In this document: piece by piece, positions 20,222 to 29,200 of the stretch | How the letters are laid out: each line of letters opens with the position of its first letter | Numbering within the stretch: position 1 is the first letter of the stretch | Assembly: GCF_000449425.2 (NCBI RefSeq) | Contig: NZ_AVHW01000021.1 | Location: 1-64,000, forward strand | Direction of reading: 5' to 3' | Source: Clostridioides difficile CD160 | Lineage (GTDB): Bacteria; Bacillota; Clostridia; Peptostreptococcales; Peptostreptococcaceae | Length of the DNA stretch: 64,000 bases | Made by a program: the position numbers and the translations under genes | Notes under the pieces: model-generated | Databases searched by the model: none | Told to the model about the DNA's origin: nothing | The model's input: only the letters and a program-made list of their open reading frames with translations

Positions 20222-20350
20222 TTATTTTATTATTTCTTCGATTTCATCATTATTTAACTTGTAATAAACTCGTCCAGATTTTTTTTCGATATTGACCAAG
20301 TTTAATTGTAGTAGAACTAACATATGATATTTAAATTTTTTACTATAAGA
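20222..20350 (-). pseudogene. Remnant of an ArsR-type winged-helix regulator, C-terminal end
   Basis: Read on the minus strand, about 42 codons end at TAA (20222-20224). They encode YHMLVLLQLNLVNIEKKSGR then VYYKLNNDEIEEIIK. This fits the recognition-helix end, beta-wing and last helix of ArsR/SmtB proteins (pattern H-L-x-x-L, L-V, G-R-x-x-Y-Y-x-L). The frame is closed by a stop just upstream and there is no start with a ribosome-binding site, so it is read as a decayed gene fragment. Confidence 0.5.
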
Positions 20351-20402
20351 TTATTTAATTGTAGATAAAACTAAAAAGGTCTTTCTAGAAAACAAAACCT
20401 AC

Positions 20403-20579
20403 CTAATTATACTTACTTACCAATATCATCACTTGATGTAGGCAAGATTCTACCACATTTTCTCCGTACTCTAGTATAAAATCATCTAGCTGTGTATCTA
20501 TAAAATCACAATAATCATATGGACTACCAATATAAGCAGTCAATATATGTGTACATCTATCCATTTTATCTCCAAACAT
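20403..20579 (-). CDS. 58-residue ORF downstream of a c-di-GMP riboswitch, function unknown
   Basis: This minus-strand ATG frame of 58 codons starts MFGDKMDRCTHILTAYIG and ends LVSKYN. An AGGGGG about 11 bases before the ATG can serve as ribosome-binding site. It has three cysteines, is acidic in the middle (IDTQLDDFILEYGENVVES), and shows no signal peptide or clear membrane helix. I do not recognise it. Its claim to be a gene rests on position: it is the first reading frame after a complete promoter, c-di-GMP-I aptamer and terminator on the same strand. It could instead be the decayed start of a longer gene. Confidence 0.5.
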   Translation of the reverse strand: MFGDKMDRCTHILTAYIGSPYDYCDFIDTQLDDFILEYGENVVESCLHQVMILVSKYN

Positions 20580-20608
20580 AATATATTTATCCCCCTAAAA
20601 AACTTTCA

Positions 20609-20635
20609 TGAAAAACAAAAAGATTATATCTTTTT
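20609..20635 (-). terminator. Terminator within the c-di-GMP riboswitch expression platform
   Basis: On the minus strand AAAAAGAT-ATA-ATCTTTTT (20635 to 20617) is followed by GTTTTTC. It directly follows the aptamer P1 strand, so it can compete with aptamer folding. The stem is AT-rich and thus modest in strength. Confidence 0.65.
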
Positions 20636-20719
20636 GGCAACTGGCTGACATAACTTATAACTGATTTTATAAGTCTTAGTCCCTATAGCTTTGCGTCACT
20701 AAATTTCTCTAGTTTTGCC
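20636..20719 (-). ncRNA. c-di-GMP-I (GEMM) riboswitch aptamer
   Basis: Read on the minus strand, P1 is GGCAA/TTGCC. A hairpin CTAGA-GAAA-TTTAG carries the GNRA tetraloop. The signature GTGACGCAAAGCTATAGGGAC follows, then a second hairpin ACTTATA/TATAAGT, and the closing ATGTCAGCCAGTTGCC. These are all the conserved elements of the class I c-di-GMP aptamer, including the CGCAAAGC ligand and receptor segment. A terminator abuts the 3' end, suggesting that c-di-GMP turns expression off. Confidence 0.92.
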
Positions 20720-20744
20720 GATTTAGTTTTATTCTACAACTACA

Positions 20745-20773
20745 ATAATACAACAGAATTACTTATTATTCAA
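20745..20773 (-). promoter_or_regulatory. Sigma-A promoter of the c-di-GMP riboswitch transcript
   Basis: On the minus strand TTGAAT (20773-20768), a 17-base spacer, and TATTAT (20750-20745) sit about 25 bases before the aptamer P1. Confidence 0.8.
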
Positions 20774-21230
20774 CATGATTATTTGAAAATTGAATAAATT
20801 TATGCATATGAATGTTATTTTACTTCAAAAAACAGACCAGATGTATTGATTATGATAAATTTTGCCTGTAGTTTTTCTATTAAAAAGCTTCTATTATTAA
20901 ATTAAGAAGATGGTATAAATTGAAGCAAATAGAAGTAGTTAATAAATTAAGTAGAGAGAAATTAGGTAACTTTGGGATATATTGTAGAGGAGATGAGGTA
21001 AACTTGACAGTAATAAGCATATAAATTATACTTATTAGCAAAGGTCAGATAATGTTGAAAATAGTATTAAGTAAGATAAGATAAAAAAGACTAGAGATTA
21101 AGTTATCTAGTTTTTTAATTTTTAACATTTTATGTATATGAAAATAAATATGCTTTCTGTACATAATGTATTAATATTAATACTATAGAATAATTTGGTA
21201 GTTAATATATTAAAATGAATATTTTAGAAG
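20774..21230. other. Intergenic, no supported gene; one plus-strand hairpin with U-run
   Basis: No convincing reading frame is present. A plus-strand stem, AAAAAAGACTAGA with TCTAGTTTTTT (about 21083-21116), looks like a terminator. It may end a short transcript or the 20922-21023 TTG frame of 34 codons, which I do not recognise. The rest is AT-rich. Confidence 0.5.
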
Positions 21231-21241
21231 ATGGAGGGATT

Positions 21242-22633
21242 ATGAAAAATAAAATAATTATAGTAGTTACTTTTCTATTTGCAGCACTGATGTCTGGGTG
21301 TGCCTCAAAGAAAACAACAGAAATAAATGTGTTAGCGACTACTGATTTACATGGTGTTATACCTTATGAATTAACTTCTTATGTAAAAGAAGAAAGAGAA
21401 AAAGATAAAAATATAACTTTGGTAGATGCTGGAGATTTTTTTGATAGTGGACAGGTATTAGGTAGCAGTATGGATGATTATTTTAGTGCTAGATATAAAA
21501 ACAGTGACAATAACACTGAGAGTTATATTGAGGCACCTCTTGCAAGAGATATGAAAGAAGTAGGTTATGATGTTGCAGTTCTTGGAAATCATGAATTCAT
21601 AGCTAATAATAAATTCTATTTAGATAATATGATATCTGATTTTGAAAAACAAAAAATAAATATATTATCAGCAAATACTTATAAGAAAAATGGGGAAAAT
21701 TATACAAAACCATACATAATAAAAAACATTAATACACCTGAAGGAAATGTAAAACTTGGAATTTTAGGGCTTACTATAAAAGAAGTTGGAGAGAGAAAAC
21801 AATGGAAAGATGGAGGGCTTGTAGATTCTAAATCATTAGAGTTAAAAGACCAAGAAGGATATAATGGTGAATTGTATATGAATGATTTGGTAGAGGATGC
21901 TAAAAAATGGGTTGGTATAATGAAAAAAGAGAAACCTGACATCATAGTAGCGGTTGCACATACAGGCGAAAAACCCAAAAAACCTAGAAACCCAGGAAAT
22001 AGAATACAAGACTTAGCGCAACAAGTTGATGGAATTGATGCTATAGTTGCTGGACATAATCATGTTCAAATTGAGCAGCATGATTATAAAAATAAATCAG
22101 GAGAAAATGTTATAGTTACTGAACCAGGTAAACATGGGGAATGTATTTCTAAGATTAACTTTAAATTAGAGAAAAATAATGACAAATGGAATGTGGTTGA
22201 CAAAACTAGTAAATTAGTTAAATTTGAAAAAAATAAAGAAGATGAAAAATTTGGAGAGTTCATTTCTTCAGTTAATAAAATCAGTAAAGGTAAGAGCGAA
22301 ATAAGACTATCAGAAGTAACGACTCCTGAATGGGATAAAATATATGTTTTTAAATCTGGGACACCAGCAGAGGATATATATAAAACAGTAGGATATAAAT
22401 GGAGAAATATATCATCTCCAAAAGGTGATGGTATGGTACAGGTTGTTGTAATGAACAAAGATAAGCCTATTACCTATCTATGTGAAGAATCTGAAATTAT
22501 GCCACTTAATATAAAATGTGATGAATCAGAGTATAAAGATAATGTTGTGACTATTTATCCTAATAAAAATGATAAGTTTAGAGTTGAGAAAGGTAAAAAA
22601 GAATATATTATTAATTTAAAACATATACAATAG
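21242..22633 (+). CDS. Lipoprotein metallophosphoesterase (5'-nucleotidase / 2',3'-cyclic phosphodiesterase family)
   Basis: This surface-anchored enzyme probably removes phosphate from extracellular nucleotides. I choose the ATG at 21242 because GGAGGG (21233-21238) precedes it and the lipoprotein signal then starts at residue 1 (MKNKIIIVVTFLFAALMSGC, lipid-modified Cys20). An upstream in-frame ATG at 21215 lacks a site. The metallophosphatase motifs are in order: TTDLHG, DAGDFFDSG, LGNHEF, AVAHTGE and AGHNHVQI. The C-terminal 5'-nucleotidase domain is short, as the protein has 463 residues. A decayed paralogue lies at 40316-40700. It is monocistronic before a strong terminator. Confidence 0.9.
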   Translation: MKNKIIIVVTFLFAALMSGCASKKTTEINVLATTDLHGVIPYELTSYVKEEREKDKNITLVDAGDFFDSGQVLGSSMDDYFSARYKNSDNNTESYIEAPLARDMKEVGYDVAVLGNHEFIANNKFYLDNMISDFEKQKINILSANTYKKNGENYTKPYIIKNINTPEGNVKLGILGLTIKEVGERKQWKDGGLVDSKSLELKDQEGYNGELYMNDLVEDAKKWVGIMKKEKPDIIVAVAHTGEKPKKPRNPGNRIQDLAQQVDGIDAIVAGHNHVQIEQHDYKNKSGENVIVTEPGKHGECISKINFKLEKNNDKWNVVDKTSKLVKFEKNKEDEKFGEFISSVNKISKGKSEIRLSEVTTPEWDKIYVFKSGTPAEDIYKTVGYKWRNISSPKGDGMVQVVVMNKDKPITYLCEESEIMPLNIKCDESEYKDNVVTIYPNKNDKFRVEKGKKEYIINLKHIQ

Positions 22634-22672
22634 AGACTCTCGTCTTATTTTAGTTTAGATGATGTCTAAAAT

Positions 22673-22744
22673 AAAGTGTGTATTATTCTAAAGAGTGGTG
22701 ATAATTAAAATATCACAATATCAAAGAATAGTACACACTTTTTC
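22673..22744. terminator. Terminator between convergent genes
   Basis: AAAGTGTGTATTATTCT (22673-22689) pairs with AGAATAGTACACACTTT with one wobble, then a T-run. An A-rich 5' flank could end the minus-strand LysR transcript as well. Confidence 0.8.
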
Positions 22745-22784
22745 CATTTAACAAAAATTGATGTTAAAAAATCAAATTTTCAAA

Positions 22785-23672
22785 CTAGAGTATATTGGTT
22801 ATATTGTCTAATATTATTTTCAAAGGTTGTGTGATATTTTTATCCTTATGTAAGATTGCTAACATTTTATTTTCCATATCTATTCCATCTAATTTAACCA
22901 ATCGTAATTTATTATGTAATAACGAATCTGATAATAAGTTTTCTGGTAAAATGGTTATACCTAACCCTGCCTCTGCAGCTTTAATAAGTGCAAAAGAACT
23001 AACACTTTCCCAAACGGGATAAGCCTTTTGGCTGGAAAGAGATAATACACTATCTAAAGTATCACGAATAGCACTTCCTTTTTCACGTAACAACAATGGA
23101 AACGTACATAATTGGTGTAGAGATATTACTTGTTCTGATAAAGGAAAAGTTGGAGCACATGCAACACATAATTTATACGAACCTAATAAAATTGTACGGA
23201 ATGCCCCTTGAGGTTCTGTACCTTCCCAAAAAGCTATATCGGCTTCTCCATTTTTTAAAATATCCATAGCTGAATTAGCACTTTCAACACGGACATTCAC
23301 TTTAAGAGATGGAAATGAATTCTCTAATCGACTTAAAATTGGAGGAAGTAAAAAAGAAGCAATTGTAATGCTAGATACAATATTTATAGGTGTACTTTCC
23401 TCTAAATGGCTAATTCTCTTATCTAAATTGCGACAAGCGGTTAGTATACTGCGTGCTTCTTCTAAAAGAGAAATACCGCAACGAGTCAGACATACTCCTC
23501 GTGGTAATCTGTCAAATAGTGCTGTGCCAGCCTGTTGTTCAAGTTCAGCTATGGCATGAGATACAGCAGATTGTGTGATATGTAATTTTTTTGCAGCACC
23601 TGTGAATGTTCCTGTTTGCTCAATTGCCTCTAAAATCTCTAAATATCGTATGTTCATAATAAGTATCCTCAC
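22785..23672 (-). CDS. LysR-family regulator, likely of the divergent chrA pair
   Basis: This 295-residue protein has an N-terminal helix-turn-helix (TFTGAAKKLHITQSAVSHAIAELEQQAGTALFDRLPRG) and a substrate-binding effector domain. It is divergent from the chromate-transporter pair with 100 bases between them, so it probably regulates them and itself. Arginine is often written with CGN codons here (for example in LPRGVCLTRCG), unlike the AGA-rich neighbours, which suggests lateral acquisition. The ligand is unknown. Confidence 0.92.
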   Translation of the reverse strand: MRILIMNIRYLEILEAIEQTGTFTGAAKKLHITQSAVSHAIAELEQQAGTALFDRLPRGVCLTRCGISLLEEARSILTACRNLDKRISHLEESTPINIVSSITIASFLLPPILSRLENSFPSLKVNVRVESANSAMDILKNGEADIAFWEGTEPQGAFRTILLGSYKLCVACAPTFPLSEQVISLHQLCTFPLLLREKGSAIRDTLDSVLSLSSQKAYPVWESVSSFALIKAAEAGLGITILPENLLSDSLLHNKLRLVKLDGIDMENKMLAILHKDKNITQPLKIILDNITNIL

Positions 23673-23772
23673 TAGACATGAATAAAATTAATTGATTCTA
23701 TTAAATTCTATCATTTTACAGATTGAAGGGCAAGAGATATACTAAATAAGAGAAGGAAGAAGGAGGTAGATT

Positions 23773-24336
23773 TTGAAGAAAAGCAAAAAACCATATTTTT
23801 GGCTTCTAACTATCAATTTATTCATTAGCACATTCACTTTTGGAGGGGGGTATGTAGTTGTACCTATGGTTAGACGTTATTTTGTAAAACAGAAGCAATA
23901 CTTTACAGAGGATGATTTGATGAGTATGGCGGCAGTTGCACAATCAACTCCTGGAGCAATTGCAATCAATTTATCTGCTTTGGCAGGTTATCGAGTAGCA
24001 GGTACTTTAGGAGCTGTTATTAGTTGTATATCTGCTATAATACCTCCACTTGCTATTCTTGGATTAGTATCAGTATTTTACACAACTTTTATCTCCAATG
24101 TTATTGTTGCTGCAGTATTAAAAGGAATGCAAGCTGGTGTTGCTGCATTAATCGTAGATTTGATTATTGATATGTGTTCTATGATACTAAAAGAACGTTC
24201 TCTATTCTTATCAGCTATGATACCTATTGCTTTCTTTGCAAATTTTGTGATGGGTATAAATGTAGCTCTCATATTAGTTGTTTGTTGCTTTATGTGTGTA
24301 ATACGAGTTTTTTACAAGAAGAGGGAAAATAAATGA
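23773..24336 (+). CDS. Chromate transporter family protein, first half (ChrA1)
   Basis: This 187-residue membrane protein of the CHR superfamily shows the half-signature FTFGGGYVVVPMVRRYFV and AQSTPGAIAINLSALAGYRVAG. Five to six hydrophobic segments follow. Short-chain CHR proteins work as pairs, and the partner begins 4 bases before this stop codon. It starts at TTG behind AAGGAGGT. The substrate, chromate or another oxyanion, cannot be told from sequence. CGA and CGT arginine codons again stand out. Confidence 0.9.
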   Translation: MKKSKKPYFWLLTINLFISTFTFGGGYVVVPMVRRYFVKQKQYFTEDDLMSMAAVAQSTPGAIAINLSALAGYRVAGTLGAVISCISAIIPPLAILGLVSVFYTTFISNVIVAAVLKGMQAGVAALIVDLIIDMCSMILKERSLFLSAMIPIAFFANFVMGINVALILVVCCFMCVIRVFYKKRENK

Positions 24337-24899
24337 ATACAATTTGGAACTTATTTTTTATATTTTTGAAAATAGGATTGCTTAGTATTGGTGGTGGCTA
24401 TGCAATAATACCTTTAATTCAAGAGCAAGTAGTAAATCAAACTGGATGGATAAGTGAGAAAATGTTTACAGATATTATAACTATTTCGCAAATGACACCA
24501 GGACCATTAGCTGTTAATACTTCTACTTTTGTTGGGCTTCAAATTGGAGGTTTTTGGGGAGCAGTTGCGGCTACTTTAGGTTGTGTATTATGTGGGGTAG
24601 TAATATCTCTATTTTTATATAATTTTTTTCAAAGGCACCAAAATTCTACTTATATATTTGAAATATTAAACGGTCTAAAGTCAGCATCATTAGGTTTAAT
24701 TATCTCAGCTGCCGCCACAATTATAATCCTTGCATTATTTGGAACGAGTACAATGTGTTTTAATTCCATATTTAAGACGTTAAATTGGATTGCACTAGTA
24801 ATATTTTGTGTTATGTTATTTATAGTGCGTAAATGGAAGACTAATCCCATCGTAATTATGTTAATAAGTGGTATAGTGGGAGTGCTTTTTTATTTATAA
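24333..24899 (+). CDS. Chromate transporter family protein, second half (ChrA2)
   Basis: This 188-residue CHR half-protein, paired with the previous gene, has IGLLSIGGGYAIIPLIQEQVV, SQMTPGPLAVNTSTFVGLQIGG and several hydrophobic helices. The 4-base ATGA overlap implies coupled translation and a heterodimer. A terminator follows. Confidence 0.9.
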   Translation: MNTIWNLFFIFLKIGLLSIGGGYAIIPLIQEQVVNQTGWISEKMFTDIITISQMTPGPLAVNTSTFVGLQIGGFWGAVAATLGCVLCGVVISLFLYNFFQRHQNSTYIFEILNGLKSASLGLIISAAATIIILALFGTSTMCFNSIFKTLNWIALVIFCVMLFIVRKWKTNPIVIMLISGIVGVLFYL

Positions 24900-24904
24900 T
24901 GTCA

Positions 24905-24949
24905 TCACTCAAACACATTATACAAGTTCCGTGTTTGGGTGAGTTTTAG
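24905..24949 (+). terminator. Terminator after the chrA pair
   Basis: CACTCAAACAC pairs with GTGTTTGGGTG across a 12-base loop and is followed by AGTTTT. Confidence 0.75.
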
Positions 24950-25235
24950 CACATGTCAATCAATAATAAAAATGTCCAAATAGCCAATAGAGTAAGGCTA
25001 TTCAGACGTTTAAGAAGATTTGAAAAGACAATCTAAAACTTACATAGTCTTTAGATTAGATTTATTATTTACCATACAAGAAATGATTTTTCTTTGAATA
25101 GATATTATTAAATTAAGCTATAGATATAATTGTTTATGCCAAGAATTCATTTGAGTTTAATATATCAATACTTAATGTTAAAATAGGTGTATTGACCATC
25201 AATATAATATTTACTTAGTAACATAATTCTACACA

Positions 25236-26069
25236 TTATTGATTTTCTAAAAACCAATTATATGCTTCTCGACAAAATTTATCACTGTCTAAATAGTAAC
25301 TATTATGAACATTATCAATTTCAATAAGCTTCTTCTTACATTTTAAAGAATTATAATAACTATCAAAATATTGTATTTTAAAATATCTGTCATGAAGTGT
25401 TTTGAAGACAAGAGTGGGTATATTAACTCCATTTTTTATTGTACTATCTTGTGCAACAAAACATTCTAACATGGTGCTAATCATTTTTGTACTATTTTTC
25501 CAAATATGAGGATTTTTCTTTTCCAATACTTTATAAAATTCGTTATCATAGACTTCGTTATAACCTTCATACTTAGGAGGTTTTAATGTTATATGGAAAT
25601 TAGGGAGATATTTGAGAAAAAAGTTCAATAATTTAACAATTGGATAGGGATAACCTACTCCTGTCGTATTTTTATAATCAACACAAGCGAACTGAGCAAA
25701 ACTTTTTAGCTTATTGTTTGAACATGCATAATATTGGGCAAACATACCACCAATACCAGTATTTCCATATAGATGTATGTTAGAAGAGTAATTTTCTTCT
25801 ATATATGTAACAACAGAATCTAAGTCTTTTACAATTGAATTCCGAGAGAAATCTTTTTCATTTCCATCACTTCTCCCTGTTCCTGAAAAATCAAAAGCGA
25901 AGATATTTACATTATATTGAGTAAGTGGTTCATAGGCTTTTTGCATCTCAAGTGTAGTAACAATGGGAGTATGCGTAACAATAATATTCATAGATGATTT
26001 TCCAGTGATGAATGAATTACAAAAAATATTTATATCTCCATTTGGTATTTTTATATGCTGCCAATTCAT
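25236..26069 (-). CDS. Alpha/beta-hydrolase fold protein with altered nucleophile elbow
   Basis: This 277-residue cytoplasmic protein has the alpha/beta-hydrolase pattern: VTHTPIV in the oxyanion strand, FAFDFSGTGRSDGN, and LYGNTGIGGMFAQYY where G-x-S-x-G is expected. A late aspartate (TLHDRYF) and histidine (IDNVHNSYY) are also present. The elbow contains Thr104 but no serine, so hydrolase activity may be lost or altered. It lies 189 bases downstream of the UvrA-like gene on the same strand and may share its transcript. No specific substrate can be assigned. Confidence 0.82.
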   Translation of the reverse strand: MNWQHIKIPNGDINIFCNSFITGKSSMNIIVTHTPIVTTLEMQKAYEPLTQYNVNIFAFDFSGTGRSDGNEKDFSRNSIVKDLDSVVTYIEENYSSNIHLYGNTGIGGMFAQYYACSNNKLKSFAQFACVDYKNTTGVGYPYPIVKLLNFFLKYLPNFHITLKPPKYEGYNEVYDNEFYKVLEKKNPHIWKNSTKMISTMLECFVAQDSTIKNGVNIPTLVFKTLHDRYFKIQYFDSYYNSLKCKKKLIEIDNVHNSYYLDSDKFCREAYNWFLENQ

Positions 26070-26258
26070 TTGGTTTCCTTTCCTTATATTACAAAAATAT
26101 AATGATTTCTAGAATCTAATTTATAGGTTAGTCATATTTTATCACAGCAATATATTAAAGTTAACTCTTTTCTTATGTAGCTACAGTAATAATTTTTTCA
26201 TAATAACTGCTAATTTTATCTTTCAATTTATTCTAGTTTCATTCGCAATACCTTAATT

Positions 26259-29200
26259 TTATATAAAATGTCCTGTAATGCTATTTGGATTTATTCTTAT
26301 TTCATCAGGCGTTCCTGAAGCAACGATTTCTCCTCCATTTGTTCCACTGTCTGGACCTATATCGATAACCCAGTCAGAAGCACATATAACTTCTGTATTG
26401 TGTCCAATAATTAAAAGTGAATGTTGCTCATTTACAAGTTTTTTAAAAGTAATTAGCAAATTCTCTATATCTTTAAAATGAAGTCCAGTAGTAGGCTCAT
26501 CTAATATGTATAACATTCTTTTTTTAGTTTTTGTTCCTAATTCTTTTGCTAATTTTATCCTTTGAGATTCTCCTCCACTTAATCCTAATGTATTTTGTCC
26601 TAGTTTTAGATAGCCAAGTCCCACTTCATCTAATAGGGAGAGTTTTCTATATATATCAGGACAATCACTAAAAAATGATTTTGCTTCTGTTACTTCCATG
26701 TCAAGTATATCTGCCACTGTTTTTCCTTTGTATTGTACAAACAGTATTTCTTTTTGATATCTCTTACCTTGGCATTCACTACAAGTTACCCATTGGTCTG
26801 CCATATATTGTAGAATAGTTTTTGTTTTGCCTAATCCTTGACAGTTGGGGCATTGACCCTTTTTGCTATTAAAGCTAAAATGGCTTTCATCCAATAATTG
26901 TTGTTTTGCTTGTGAAGTTTTAGCAAATAGAGAACGAATTTCATCAAAGATATTGATATAAGTAGCAGGTGTAGAGCGACTAGATTTTCCAATAGGTGTT
27001 TGGTCCATTAAGATAAAATCATCAATAGTATCAAATCCAGTAAGTTCGGTATAGTTTTTATTTGGGATAGATTTTTGGTTTAATTTTTCTTCTAAAGCAG
27101 GAAGTAAACTGTGAAATACAAGAGAACTCTTACCAGAACCACTAACACCTGTAATAGAGCACATACAGTTTAAGGGAATTTTTATATCAATATTTTTTAG
27201 ATTATTTGCATGGCATCCCTTTAAATTTAACCATTTACTTGGCTTAACATTATTTTTTGAACTTATTTTATTGGATGTACTCAGATATTTGCCTGTTATA
27301 GAATTTGGATTTTCTATAATTTCTTGAGTTGTACCTTCTGCAATAATGAAGCCACCTTTTGTACCAGCGTTTGGACCTACATCAATAATATGATCAGCAG
27401 CCAGTATTGTATCCCTATCATGTTCCACGACTATAACAGTATTACCGTTATCTCTTAGCTCTTCTATAGTTTTGATGATTAGATTATGGTCTCTTGGATG
27501 TAAACCAATAGATGGTTCATCTAGAATATAGGTTAAGCCTACTAATTCACTTCCTAGCTGACTTGATAATCGTACTCTCTGTAGCTCTCCTCCAGATAAG
27601 GTTGGAGCTGTTCTATCTGTTGATAGATAGCTAAGACCTACCTTTAATAGATAACTAACTCGAATTTTTAATTCTGTTAATATATCATTTACCAAAAATA
27701 TCTCATTTTGTTGAAGTTGATTTGGTAATTCACACAACCAATTCCACAACTGTTCTATCGTCATTTTTGTTAATTCAGGGAAGCGATAACCTTTGATTGT
27801 AGTGAATCTAGCTTCAATACATAGCAACTCACCACCACATGTATGGCAAGGAATTTTGTTCATATATTGATGTAAGGCATTATTTTGAGAACTGGATTCT
27901 CTAAAAAGTCTTTGAATGTGGTTGATTGCCCCTGATGCAGGTCTTTTAATCTTTGATTCTCGCCCCCTTGATTCAAAGCTAAATTCATATATCTTATCGC
28001 CTGTACCATATAAGATTGCATCTATAAAATCTCTTGGCAATTCATTCCAAGGCATATCTAGGTCGATATTTTTATCTTTTGCGATTGCATATAATTCACC
28101 TACCATCCAATTACCATTTGGCTTTTTCCCCCTCAATTTTCCAAAGTAGTAAGTAGCTCCATCCAATATTGAAATAGTAGGGTCTTTTACAATTAATTGA
28201 GGATTAACTTGATAGGTAAAACCCAATCCATTACAATCATGACAAGCTCCAGTATGGGAATTAGCATTGAAAGTTGAAGTATTTATCTTAGAAAAAATAG
28301 TTTGGCAATGTGGGCAATAATTTTTTGTAGTATTCTTTTTTTCTAATGGAATTTTGCAATATGGACAGTAACTTTTTCCAATTGATACAAATAACATTCT
28401 TAAGTAATCCCAAATGCTTGTAAGAGTACCAACTGTAGAACGAGGATTTTGGCTTCCTTTTTTTTGTTCAATAGCTATAGTAGGAGTTAATCCTTGAAGT
28501 AAATCGAATTCAGGTTTTTGAAGATGTTCTGAAAGTTTTGCTCCATTACTTAGGTTTTCAAAATAACGTCTTTTTCCTTCTTCATAAATCGTATCGAAAG
28601 CTAAAGAGGATTTTCCACTACCACTTACACCTGTAATAACAGTTATTTGATTCTTTGGAATTGTAACCTCAACATCTTTTAAATTGTTTTGCCTTCCTCC
28701 TTTTAAATAAATAGAACTTTTATTGTGACAAAGTGAATTTTTAATTGGTTTATTTATTGCTTTGGTAAATTTGAATTTTTTTTCTAGTTCAAGAGGATTA
28801 CCTAATTCTTTTGTTTCCGAAATACCTAACATTTTTAACTGAGAAAAGATTGATGTCAAATAATCTTCAGGTAATTTTTCTATTAACAAATTAAGGTCTT
28901 CTATTTTTATATTGCCACTTGATAATATCTCTGCCATTTCATCTAACAAATTTTTTTCTGCTCTTGTTAATTGATTGTATTTTTTAGAACTTAATTCTGT
29001 CCATAAATCCCATGGAAGCAATTCCAAACCAATCATATTATTAAAGTCATGTAGAAGGGTACCCTTTATGGAGTGCCAACCTTTCCAATTTTTATTATAT
29101 CCAAAGTCATCTGGGTGAGTATGGCCTTGTCGACAACTTATCCAGGCTTCTGAGCCAGTTAAAAACCCATCTATTTTTCTGACATCATGAGTGTCAAAAT

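Noticed and set aside
20922-21023. Plus-strand TTG frame of 34 codons (KQIEVVNKLSREKLGNFG..) before a terminator-like hairpin
   Set aside because: No ribosome-binding site, no recognised family, and too short to support as a gene.
24950-25235. Weak AT-rich hairpin (GACAATCTAAA .. TTTAGATTAGATT) between chrA2 and the hydrolase
   Set aside because: Stem too imperfect and no clear U-run; not supported as a terminator.
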